Shown here: one piece after another, positions 39,063 through 47,164 of the stretch
How the letters are laid out: the number at the start of each line of letters is the position of its first letter
Position numbering within the stretch: position 1 is the first letter of the stretch
Source: Bacteroidota bacterium
GTDB taxonomy: Bacteria; Bacteroidota; Bacteroidia; Chitinophagales; LD1
NCBI GenBank assembly: GCA_016715625.1
Contig: JADJZU010000019.1
Coordinates: forward strand, 6,552-70,551
Direction: 5' to 3'
Length of the DNA: 64,000 nt
Made by a program: the position numbers and the translations under genes
Notes under the pieces: generated by a model
What the model saw: the letters and a program-made list of their open reading frames with translations, nothing else
Told to the model about the DNA's origin: nothing
Database searches by the model: none

Positions 39063-40446
39063 CACTGATCAGGAAATGCGCAGCAAGCTGCAGGGCTTCG
39101 AAGCGCCTATGGACCCCGCTGCCTGGCAGCAGATGGAAGCCATGCTGAACCAAAAGAAAAAGCGCAGAGCTATCTTTTGGTGGTGGCTGGGGGGCACTGC
39201 CGCTGCGGTGGTGGTGGCGGGTGCCTTGTTGTATATGCAGCTTGCCCCCGCTCTGCAGCAGCAGCCTTTGGCGCAAAACAGCACCTCCGCTACCGTAGCA
39301 CAAACCTTACCACCCCATGAAGTGCCTGCCACCAAAGCCGTGGCACCGGCAGTAGTGGACGAACCCACCGATGCCCCTAAACAACATCAGCATCAGGCCG
39401 TAGCACGCATGAAGCATCCAACTCGTATGCGTAAGCAGCAAAAGAGATTATCTGAACTGGTGTCTGCTACACAGCAAGAGTCGCCCTTTGTTCGCCCGAG
39501 CGATGCGCCATCTACTTCATCGCCCTTTGCCGCCTACGAGGTAGCCGATGGAAAAGAAATGCAACACCGGCTGGAAGAAGCTGCTCTGTTGCAGCAGGCG
39601 CGCCAGCAACAAACGAACATCGCCACTGAAGAAGCAGTAGCTTCTGCTTCCGAAAGCTCGCTGCAAAAACTCTTTGTCAGCACCGACTCTACCGCTACAA
39701 CCACTTCATCGGCTGAGAAAACCACGCAAAAAAAGTCCCCTGTCTTCCGGTATCAATTAGGCGTGGCGGCTCAGCTCAGCGGCACATCGGTGGGGGGTGG
39801 AAACGGGGTATATCGCACCCCATCGTTTGCAGCGGGTATTACGCAGGAGTTCCTTTTTATGAATCGCTTTGCCCTGACCACCGGACTGCACTATGCGCAA
39901 ACTTCTTTCCGCATCGGCCAGCCCCTGACCGACAGCGCTTTTGCCGGCAATAATGTATACAACCACTACACCACACAACTACAGGAGTTGAACATACCGA
40001 TGGGCATCAAAGTATATGCCTGGCAAACGGAGCAGTGGCGCGTTTTTGTACACACCGGCATTATTCATCATGTGAAACTGCGCGAACAGTTTGTGTCCAA
40101 CATCACTTCACCGCCCAGCGCGCTGGTGAACATCCCCCCGGGCACCCCCTTCGACAATACCAATGTGACCAACAGCAACCCTTTCGGCACGATTGAAACA
40201 GCCGACCTGATATCTGCGGCACAAAAGAGCGCCACCACCGAGGCCGATTACTTTGGCATCCGCGGACAGAAACGCTATTACACATCCCTGTATGTATCGT
40301 GTGGCGTGGAAGTAGTGCTGCGCAAGCGGCTGCATCTGGTAGCCGAACCGATGTATCAGTTGCTGCTGCATAAAATAGGCCGGCAGCCAAATCTCCGGCA
40401 CCAGTTTGGCCTCACTGCGGGATTCAAGTATACGTTTTGGAAATAG
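39052..40446 (+). CDS. Putative membrane anti-sigma/outer-membrane-barrel fusion protein
   Basis: A 464-residue protein overlapping the sigma gene by 11 bases. Residues 1-37 are a short cytosolic helix pair (QEMRSKLQGFEAPMDPAAWQ) of the kind that binds ECF factors, and a membrane segment follows at about 41-62 (AIFWWWLGGTAAAVVVAGAL). A Pro/Ala/Thr-rich linker spans 70-230. The last ~220 residues (YQLGVAAQLSGTSVGGGNGV, PSFAAGITQEFLFMNRFALT, ending FGLTAGFKYTFWK) resemble a PorT-type barrel. Proteins with N-terminal membrane helix and C-terminal barrel beside sigma factors are frequent in Bacteroidota. The anti-sigma role is inference. Confidence 0.75.
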   Translation: MAYNTDQEMRSKLQGFEAPMDPAAWQQMEAMLNQKKKRRAIFWWWLGGTAAAVVVAGALLYMQLAPALQQQPLAQNSTSATVAQTLPPHEVPATKAVAPAVVDEPTDAPKQHQHQAVARMKHPTRMRKQQKRLSELVSATQQESPFVRPSDAPSTSSPFAAYEVADGKEMQHRLEEAALLQQARQQQTNIATEEAVASASESSLQKLFVSTDSTATTTSSAEKTTQKKSPVFRYQLGVAAQLSGTSVGGGNGVYRTPSFAAGITQEFLFMNRFALTTGLHYAQTSFRIGQPLTDSAFAGNNVYNHYTTQLQELNIPMGIKVYAWQTEQWRVFVHTGIIHHVKLREQFVSNITSPPSALVNIPPGTPFDNTNVTNSNPFGTIETADLISAAQKSATTEADYFGIRGQKRYYTSLYVSCGVEVVLRKRLHLVAEPMYQLLLHKIGRQPNLRHQFGLTAGFKYTFWK

Positions 40447-40457
40447 CACCGGGCGGT

Positions 40458-40484
40458 CTTTCCGGTTTTACGTGGACCGGAAAG
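40458..40484 (+). terminator. Hairpin after the sigma/barrel pair, possible terminator
   Basis: CTTTCCGGT (40458-40466) pairs with ACCGGAAAG (40476-40484), a perfect 9-bp stem with a 9-base loop, 12 bases after the stop at 40446. No T run follows, so intrinsic termination is uncertain. Confidence 0.4.
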
Positions 40485-40542
40485 TGGCAGCGAAACCATA
40501 CTTTGCGCGCACAACGAGTTCACCCATTCAACAAGCGCAATC

Positions 40543-41046
40543 ATGGAATTAAAAGTACACACCTCTGCCCTCTATCACTGCTCGCTGGAGCGCGCCTTTA
40601 AAACACCCTTGCTGTGCGATGTAGCTAAAGTGCATACCGGCTTTGGGCCCATGCCTCGCATTACTCATTGCACCGGAGATGAACATTGGGGGCAAGTGGG
40701 TGCTAGCAAAAAAGTATACGCGGCCCCTTCCTGGACGCAGCCCGGAGGTTATGTGTCGATGGATAGCGTGCTGGAGCGAATCGAAAACAAGTACTGGAAG
40801 TTTGAGGTGCATGATTTTCAATCGTGGATGCTGGGCTTTTACAAGTTTACGGGCGAATGGAAAACCACCGAACTGCAACCCAATAAAATTCTGATTGATT
40901 ACACCTACACGCTGCATGCACAGCAGCCTTGGCTGTATCCGCTACAGTGGTTATTTGCCCGCACATTCTGGAAAATGTATATGAAGCGGGTGCTACGCAT
41001 CGTGGAGCATCTGGCGTCTACGCAAGAGCCTTATCGGTATCCATAA
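40543..41046 (+). CDS. SRPBCC family protein
   Basis: A 167-residue protein. The opening HTSALYHCSLERAFKTPLLC, then PRITHCTGDEHWGQVGASKK and FEVHDFQSWMLGFYKFTGEW, and the final YTLHAQQPWLYPLQWLFART with FWKMYMKRVLRIVEHL fit the START/Bet v1-like SRPBCC superfamily, with alternating strands and a C-terminal helix around a hydrophobic ligand cavity. The subgroup and ligand are unknown. It follows the sigma factor/barrel pair by 96 bases and precedes a minus-strand gene. Confidence 0.7.
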   Translation: MELKVHTSALYHCSLERAFKTPLLCDVAKVHTGFGPMPRITHCTGDEHWGQVGASKKVYAAPSWTQPGGYVSMDSVLERIENKYWKFEVHDFQSWMLGFYKFTGEWKTTELQPNKILIDYTYTLHAQQPWLYPLQWLFARTFWKMYMKRVLRIVEHLASTQEPYRYP

Positions 41047-41073
41047 CAGGAAGTCGTGCAGGGGTTTAGTCCG

Positions 41074-41334
41074 CTACCTCACTCCTACCTTAATCCACAC
41101 TTTTGTTTTTTGGGTCAGGTAGTCTTCCAGGCGGCAAAACACAGCGCCCCGGGGCGTTTCAATTTTCGGAATCTGTGGCAATGCCTTGGTAGTAGTAGTG
41201 AGGTTGTTTGCAACTGAATAGGGAGCATAACCGGAAAAACGCTGCGCTTGTGCTCGAAGAAATAAAGCGTACGGATTGTGCGCAGCCGCAGCCAGGGCAA
41301 AAATGATAAAACAGAAAGTGAAAAGTGTTTTCAT
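41074..41334 (-). CDS. Small secreted protein, unknown
   Basis: An 86-residue protein with a signal peptide (MKTLFTFCFIIFALAAAAH). The mature part is short, with KIETPRGAVFCRLEDYLTQK near the end. Its ATG overlaps the stop of the glycosyltransferase gene upstream by four bases (ATGA), which supports it being a real, coupled gene. I recognise no family. Confidence 0.6.
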   Translation of the reverse strand: MKTLFTFCFIIFALAAAAHNPYALFLRAQAQRFSGYAPYSVANNLTTTTKALPQIPKIETPRGAVFCRLEDYLTQKTKVWIKVGVR

Positions 41335-43241
41335 GCGCCCAGCATTGAATAGTTTTTTAAAACCAGTTGCAGATCGTGACGCACCTGATAGTGGCGGGCA
41401 TACTGCAATTCCAATTCGCGCAGTTCTTCTGCGCTGAGCGCATACTCCGCCAACCGCAGCGAAGGCAGCAACACACCGCGCTGGGCGTGTTTAAACTCCC
41501 GGAGCAGCGAGTCCTGCCCAAAACCCACCCACCATTTTTTTCCGCTCATCACCGCCAGCAGATTGCTCACCAATTGGCCGAAGTTTTTGACCAGCAGCGC
41601 CTGCACCGGCAGCGTAGCCAGCAGCCACAGGCAGAGCAGGGCATTGAACAGTTTTTTGCTGCGGAGGTTTCCGGGCTTAAAGAGGGCATAGCTTTTTTCG
41701 GCCACATATAAATCGCCTGCGGAATCTTTAGAGTTGCTGCCGATTAATGCATCGGCACCGGGATTCATTATCTTGTAATCGTACGCCTTGCCACCCCGTG
41801 CTACTGCGTCTATTATGGATTTAAACGAATAATCGGCCGAGCAAAAAACAAGTTCGGTACTTTGATAAATGGCTGCAGCTTTAGCTGCTTCCTGTATGTT
41901 TGCCGTCTGTTGAATCTCGCGGCTGTTGCCTAACTGGCGCAGCACCTGATGCGCACGGGGTGCTTCCTGCACACCCACTACCAGGCTGTTGTGTTCCTCG
42001 GTGTTATAGGCCGTAAAAGATTGGTACCGCACCAGATGATAAAAAATGCGCGTGCCTATCATTTCAAATGAGGTCCACATCGCACCCAACAAAATAATGG
42101 CGCGCGAAAAACGCCATTCGTTGGGTATAAAAGCATACAACACAGCAATAACAATGGTCCCTATAAAAACACCTCTGAAAATTTTTGATGTGCTATAAGG
42201 TTTGTCGTACCCGCCACTAAAATAAGCTGCGCCAATCCATACCAGAATGTAAGCCGGCACCACGATAAACAAAAACTCGTACGGATAATAATGCTGCGAA
42301 TATTTGATGGTGCTTTCCCAATAGTTTTTGATGAGGTATATGCCTCCGAAGCTCAGCAGCGCATCAATAATGAACAGGTATGAAGACGCCAGCAGGCCCG
42401 CTACCAGCGTGAGCAAACCACGAAACACAATAGCGAAATGAATCAGCAGCGAAAACAAACCGCTTTGATTGCCGCTGAAATGCTTGCGTGCAAAAATGAT
42501 CATGGCATTATAGAATACCCGCACATAGTTCAGGCTGCCTTTTTTGGTGCTTTCGCCTTTGTAGTGAATGATGGTGGTATCGGCCAGGTAGTAGTTTTTG
42601 TAGCCGGCTTTTACAATTCTAAAGCTGAGGTCTACATCTTCACCATACATAAAAAAGGTTTCATCGAGTAGCCCAACTTTATCTAACACGCTTTTGCGCA
42701 TAAACATGAATGCCCCCGAAAGAATATCCACTTCGTGATTTTCTTTCTCCGGCAAAAACCCGAGATGATATTGGCCAAATATTTTCGATTTTGGGAAAAG
42801 AAACGCCAGGCCAAATGTTTTGTAAAAAGCCACTGCAGGCGTGGGTACTCCGCGCTTGCTCTCGGGCAGAAAGGTGCCCTTGCCATCTATCATGTGTACG
42901 CCCAGCGCGCCCGCTTCGGGGTGCGCTTGCATAAATGCCGCACATTTAGCAAAAGTATCTTCGGCCACTACGGTGTCGGGGTTCAGCAGCAACACATACT
43001 CGCCCCGAGCCAATTTAATTGCCTGATTATTGGCGGTAGAAAAACCCACATTGGTTTTGTTGGCGATGAGCTGCACCCACGGAAATTTTTCTTTTACCAT
43101 TTCCACCGAACCATCCACCGAAGCATTGTCGACCACAAACACCTCTGCGTCTATTCCACTCACCGCGCGCTGCACCGAAAGCAGGCACTGCTCCAGAAAG
43201 TATTTTACGTTGTAATTGACAATAACGACCGATAGCTGCAT
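41331..43241 (-). CDS. GT2 glycosyltransferase with membrane C-terminal part
   Basis: A 636-residue protein. Residues 1-240 are a GT-A domain of family 2: LSVVIVNYNVKYFLEQCLLS, VFVVDNASVDGSVEMV, NVGFSTANNQAIKLARGEYV, LLLNPDTVV (the DxD-like site) and ILSGAFMFMRKSVLDKVGLL, GEDVDLSFR; this resembles rhamnosyltransferase-type WbbL enzymes. Hydrophobic segments follow at about 250-390. The region beyond about 400 includes a Rossmann-like part (SLVVGVQEAPRAHQVLRQL) and ends in YARHYQVRHDLQLVLKNYSM. It may be a bifunctional sugar-lipid enzyme. It lies 28 bases downstream of recR and overlaps the next small gene. Confidence 0.85.
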   Translation of the reverse strand: MQLSVVIVNYNVKYFLEQCLLSVQRAVSGIDAEVFVVDNASVDGSVEMVKEKFPWVQLIANKTNVGFSTANNQAIKLARGEYVLLLNPDTVVAEDTFAKCAAFMQAHPEAGALGVHMIDGKGTFLPESKRGVPTPAVAFYKTFGLAFLFPKSKIFGQYHLGFLPEKENHEVDILSGAFMFMRKSVLDKVGLLDETFFMYGEDVDLSFRIVKAGYKNYYLADTTIIHYKGESTKKGSLNYVRVFYNAMIIFARKHFSGNQSGLFSLLIHFAIVFRGLLTLVAGLLASSYLFIIDALLSFGGIYLIKNYWESTIKYSQHYYPYEFLFIVVPAYILVWIGAAYFSGGYDKPYSTSKIFRGVFIGTIVIAVLYAFIPNEWRFSRAIILLGAMWTSFEMIGTRIFYHLVRYQSFTAYNTEEHNSLVVGVQEAPRAHQVLRQLGNSREIQQTANIQEAAKAAAIYQSTELVFCSADYSFKSIIDAVARGGKAYDYKIMNPGADALIGSNSKDSAGDLYVAEKSYALFKPGNLRSKKLFNALLCLWLLATLPVQALLVKNFGQLVSNLLAVMSGKKWWVGFGQDSLLREFKHAQRGVLLPSLRLAEYALSAEELRELELQYARHYQVRHDLQLVLKNYSMLGA

Positions 43242-43269
43242 GGCGGGGTTTAAACGTTTGGTGGCCTCA

Positions 43270-43896
43270 TTAATTGCTGCCTTTTACCAGCACATTTTCA
43301 TAAGGCAGGCGTGTGGCAATGGAGCGGGCCAGCGTGAGCTCATCGGTATATTCCAGCTCACCGCCAAAGGCCACTCCGCGGGCTATGCTGGATACATGCA
43401 CCGGATAATCTTTTAGTTTTTTGGACACATAAAATATGGTAGTGTCACCCTCAATGGTGGGCGACAGGGCCATAATAATCTCTTTCACAGCACCGCTTTT
43501 TACCCGGTCTATCAGCGATTGAATTTGCAACTGATCGGGGCCTATGCCATCGATGGGCGAAATAACCCCGCCCAGCACATGATATACTCCGCGATAAACA
43601 TTAGTGTTTTCAATAGCAATAACATCGCGGATAGATTCTACCAGGCAAACGGTGGAGGCATCGCGGTGCACGTTGCCACAAATGGCACACAGTGCATCGT
43701 CCGACACATTGTGGCACTGCTCGCAAAAGCGGATGTCGTTGCGCATTTTTGAAATGGTGTGGCCAAAGTGGTTGACCTTTTCTTTGTCTTGCTTCAGCAA
43801 ATGCAACACCAGCCGCAGGGCTGTTTTTTCGCCAATGCCGGGCAGCCTGGTAAACTCGGCTACGGCATCAGAGATAAGTTTAGAAGTGAAGTTCAT
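43270..43896 (-). CDS. recR: Recombination mediator RecR
   Basis: A 208-residue protein. The helix-hairpin-helix FTRLPGIGEKTALRLVLHLL near the start, the zinc finger CEQCHNVSDDALCAIC, the Toprim domain with STVCLVESIRDVIAIE and LSPTIEGDTT, and the final ARGVAFGGELEYTDELTLAR are typical. RecR acts with RecO and RecF to load RecA on gapped DNA. It is upstream of the GT2 gene in one minus-strand unit and divergent from the glycosyltransferase at 43937. Confidence 0.97.
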   Translation of the reverse strand: MNFTSKLISDAVAEFTRLPGIGEKTALRLVLHLLKQDKEKVNHFGHTISKMRNDIRFCEQCHNVSDDALCAICGNVHRDASTVCLVESIRDVIAIENTNVYRGVYHVLGGVISPIDGIGPDQLQIQSLIDRVKSGAVKEIIMALSPTIEGDTTIFYVSKKLKDYPVHVSSIARGVAFGGELEYTDELTLARSIATRLPYENVLVKGSN

Positions 43897-43936
43897 TTAG
43901 AGCGAAGATAATCGGAAATCGTATTTTGGGCCCCGC

Positions 43937-44656
43937 ATGAACCAGAAACTTTCCATCATTATACCGGCTTATAATGAAGGCCCTACCATTCATCGAATAC
44001 TCGATAAAGTAAAAGCGGTGCAACTGCTGAATGCGATTGAAAAGGAAGTAGTCATTGTCAACGACTGCTCCAAAGACAATACCGAAGAGGCTGTTCTGGC
44101 TTATGCCAGCGCCAACCCCGAACTGCCGATTATGTATCGCAAACACGAGGTAAACAAAGGCAAGGGAGCGGCCCTGCACACCGGCATCAAAGAAGCTACA
44201 GGAGACTTTATAATTATACAGGACGCGGATCTGGAATACGACCCGAACGAATACAACATCCTACTCAAGCCCATGCTCGATGGCTTTGCCGATGTGGTAT
44301 ATGGTTCGCGCTTTATGGGTGGTAAGCCTCATCGCATATTGTTTTTCTGGCACACCATCGGCAATAAGTGGCTTACGCTAATGAGTAACCTGTTTACTGA
44401 CCTTAATCTGACCGATATGGAAACCGGCTATAAGCTCTTCCGCTCCGAGGTGGTTAAATCGCTTGATTTAAAAGAACAGCGCTTTGGTTTTGAACCGGAA
44501 GTGACGGCCAAAATGAGCCGCTACCCCAATGTGCGCATTTATGAAGTGGGCATCAGCTACTATGGCCGCACCTACGAAGAAGGTAAAAAGATAGGTTGGC
44601 GCGATGGCCTTCGGGCTATCTGGTGTATTCTGAAATATAACTTACTCAGCAGATAA
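43937..44656 (+). CDS. GT2 glycosyltransferase (polyprenyl-phosphate mannosyl type)
   Basis: A 239-residue soluble GT2 enzyme: LSIIIPAYNEGPTIHRILDK, VVIVNDCSKDNTEEAVLAYA, KGKGAALHTGIKEATGDFII, the DxD-type QDADLEYDPNEYN, and DMETGYKLFRSEV. Length and motifs match dolichyl/polyprenyl-phosphate mannose synthases. It would make a lipid-phosphate sugar donor for a GT39-type enzyme, and such a membrane enzyme is encoded 5 bases downstream. A third GT2 follows, giving a three-gene glycan unit. Confidence 0.92.
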   Translation: MNQKLSIIIPAYNEGPTIHRILDKVKAVQLLNAIEKEVVIVNDCSKDNTEEAVLAYASANPELPIMYRKHEVNKGKGAALHTGIKEATGDFIIIQDADLEYDPNEYNILLKPMLDGFADVVYGSRFMGGKPHRILFFWHTIGNKWLTLMSNLFTDLNLTDMETGYKLFRSEVVKSLDLKEQRFGFEPEVTAKMSRYPNVRIYEVGISYYGRTYEEGKKIGWRDGLRAIWCILKYNLLSR

Positions 44657-44661
44657 CCGGG

Positions 44662-46188
44662 ATGAAGATTTTTCAGCAAAAATCGGTTCAATACGTTCTA
44701 TATGTTTCAGTTTTACTGTCCCTTGCATATCTGTATGATTATCACAAAGAGTTATTCATGCGACCTAACTCTTTTCATATCTGGCGGCAGTGCGATGGCG
44801 CACAAATTACCATGAACTATTACAATGTGAGCATGAATTTTCTGGAGCCCCGTTTGAGCGTGCTGATGGGGAACGATGGCAAAATGGTTTCTGAGTTTCC
44901 AATCATATACTATCTGGTCGCTTGCCTTTACAAGCTGTTCGGCCCACACGAGTTTTTTATTCGCCTTATCTCCGTTACTATATTTTTTGTGGGATTGTTT
45001 TCATTGTATAAAGCACTCCACCTGCTGCTGAAAGACCGGACGTATGCCTTTTTAGTTTCCCTTATTCCCTTTGCCTCTGCAGTGGTTAGTGATTATGCAT
45101 TCAGTTTTATACCGGATGTGCCTGCTCTATCGCTCACGTTTGTCGGTTACTTTTATTTCTTACGGTTCATGCAATCTAAAAGCAGGCGGTCTGCTTATCT
45201 CGCTACGCTGTTTTTTGCGCTGGCAGGCTTGCTGAAGGTTACCTCGCTTATTGGTTTTTTGGCTATTGGTGGTGTGCTCCTCTATTACCGGATATTCATG
45301 GCCCGCACAGTGGAGGTAAAAGAATATCTGGCCTTTAGTCGTGAGTTTGTAATCATGATGGTGGTGCCGGTGTTGGTGAGCGCGGCCTGGGTATTTTATG
45401 CGGGCTACTATAATGCCGCTAACCACAACACATACTTTCTTATGAAAGCCCAACCCATATGGAAAGCAGAGGGCGAATACATATTAACTATACTTCACCG
45501 GTTTCACTGGCAATGGCTGCGCATGTATCTCTATCGCGACTTTTTGCATACGCTACCCCTGTTAGCCATATTGTGTTTTGCTTTTTTCAAACGCAGCAGC
45601 GCAAAGCCTGTTTTGCTTTGGTTGACTTTATCCATGGCGGGCGGAGTGGCCTATTTTCTGCTGTTCTTTACACAGTTTTATCATCACGACTACTACGTTA
45701 TATGCCTGATGTTTTTGCCCCCGGCTATAGTGGCGGTCTTGCTCCTTAGAATACAGGAATGGGCTCCTGCCGTTTATCAAAGCCTGTTTTCAAAGGCAGC
45801 ATTGCTGTTGTTGCTGGCAGTGATGTTTTATCACGGCATTCGTATTAACCGGGAAAGAGACGCCTTGTATGCTACCGAAAAATTCAACGAATTCAGATAC
45901 ATAGAACCCGCGCTGGAGAAGCTGGGAGTTAAGAAAACAGACAAGGTGATTAGTCTGGGTGACGAAACTACAGGCGTATCTCTTTACCTGATGAACAGAC
46001 GCGGCTGGACAGAGGTGATGTCGCCCATCCCTTTGCCCTCAAAAACAATTCAGCAATATGTGGATGCCGGAGCAAAGTATCTGTTTATTTACCGCGATGC
46101 CGACTCGCATCTGGAGGAAGAATCGCGCCAACGCTACCTTCAATCCATGGTTGGCATTGTTAACGGGATTAAAATTTATAAGCTTTAA
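44662..46188 (+). CDS. GT39-like membrane glycosyltransferase
   Basis: A 508-residue protein with about 11 membrane helices. The first periplasmic loop has RPNSFHIWRQCDGAQITMNY with an acidic residue in the position expected for the catalytic Asp, followed by ITMNYYNVSMNFLEPRL. Later segments include DYAFSFIPDVPALSLTFVGY and GLLKVTSLIGFLAIGG. It belongs to the PMT/ArnT-like (GT-C) fold and probably uses the lipid-phosphate sugar made by the upstream GT2. The acceptor is unknown. It is followed after three bases by another GT2. Confidence 0.85.
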   Translation: MKIFQQKSVQYVLYVSVLLSLAYLYDYHKELFMRPNSFHIWRQCDGAQITMNYYNVSMNFLEPRLSVLMGNDGKMVSEFPIIYYLVACLYKLFGPHEFFIRLISVTIFFVGLFSLYKALHLLLKDRTYAFLVSLIPFASAVVSDYAFSFIPDVPALSLTFVGYFYFLRFMQSKSRRSAYLATLFFALAGLLKVTSLIGFLAIGGVLLYYRIFMARTVEVKEYLAFSREFVIMMVVPVLVSAAWVFYAGYYNAANHNTYFLMKAQPIWKAEGEYILTILHRFHWQWLRMYLYRDFLHTLPLLAILCFAFFKRSSAKPVLLWLTLSMAGGVAYFLLFFTQFYHHDYYVICLMFLPPAIVAVLLLRIQEWAPAVYQSLFSKAALLLLLAVMFYHGIRINRERDALYATEKFNEFRYIEPALEKLGVKKTDKVISLGDETTGVSLYLMNRRGWTEVMSPIPLPSKTIQQYVDAGAKYLFIYRDADSHLEEESRQRYLQSMVGIVNGIKIYKL

Positions 46189-46191
46189 ACT

Positions 46192-47159
46192 ATGAGTGCC
46201 ACCTCTGCCCCTCAGATTTCTTTTGTTGTTCCGCTCTATAACGAAAAAGAGAGTTTCCCGATGCTTGTACAGCGGTTAAACGCGCTGATGGACCACTCCC
46301 CCCTGCAAATAGAAGTAGTGATGGTGGATGACGGTTCGCGCGATAATACGGCTGTGCTTATGCAGGTAAACGCCCTGCAGGATGCACGCTACCATTGTGT
46401 GTTTTTGTCCAGAAACTTTGGTCACCAGCTGGCACTCACAGCCGGCTGGCCGCAGCCCGCGGCACCGAAGCCGTCCTTTGTATTGACGGAGATTTGCAGG
46501 ATCCGCCCGAGTTGTTTCATGATTTCTACAAACTGTTTCAGGAAGGCTATGAGGTGGTGTATGCCATTCGCAGGAACAGAAAAGAGGGCGTTTTTAAAAA
46601 GGCAGCTTACCACCTCTATTACCGCTTGCTGAAAAGCATCGCCAATATTGACATGAATCTTGACAGTGGCGATTTTGCTTTATTGAGTAGAAAAGTGTTG
46701 AATGTAATGAATCAACTGCCCGAGGAAAGCAGGTATCTGCGGGGCATGAGGAGCTGGGTCGGCTTTAAGCAAATTGGATTTGAGTACGACCGCCCCGAGC
46801 GGCAGGTGGGCGAAACCAAGTACTCATTCTCTATGCTACTGAGGCTTGCCTATAACGGCATTTTTAATTTCAGTGAATTGCCTATAAAGTTTATCACCAA
46901 CATGGGTTTGCTCACCATTGCCGTATCGCTCAGTTATTTTGTTTACACGCTGGCCAAGCGGTTTGTTTTTGGCATACCGGTGATTGAAGGGTTCACCGGT
47001 TTATTATTTACCATTATTCTATTTAGTGGAGTGCAACTTGTTTCGCTCGGCATCATTGGCGAATACGTGTTGCGCATTTTCTTTCAGGTAAAAGGCCGCC
47101 CGCTTTTTATAGTAAAAAGCAGAATTGTAAATGGCAAAGTGGTGGAAGAATCGCAATGA
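46192..47159 (+). pseudogene. GT2 glycosyltransferase (GtrB/DPM1 type), one frameshift
   Basis: The frame from 46192 has QISFVVPLYNEKESFPMLVQ and VVMVDDGSRDN, and breaks at GGCTGG (46444-46449), where one base is missing. The other frame continues with AAARGTEAVLCIDGDLQDPP (DxD site), AIRRNRKEGVFKKAAYHLYY, DFALLSRKVLN and two C-terminal membrane helices (LLTIAVSLSYFVYTLAKRF and LLFTIILFSGVQLVSLGIIG). Joined length is 322 residues, normal for a bactoprenol-phosphate glucosyltransferase with two C-terminal helices. It ends the three-gene unit beginning at 43937. Confidence 0.88.
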
Positions 47160-47164
47160 AATAA

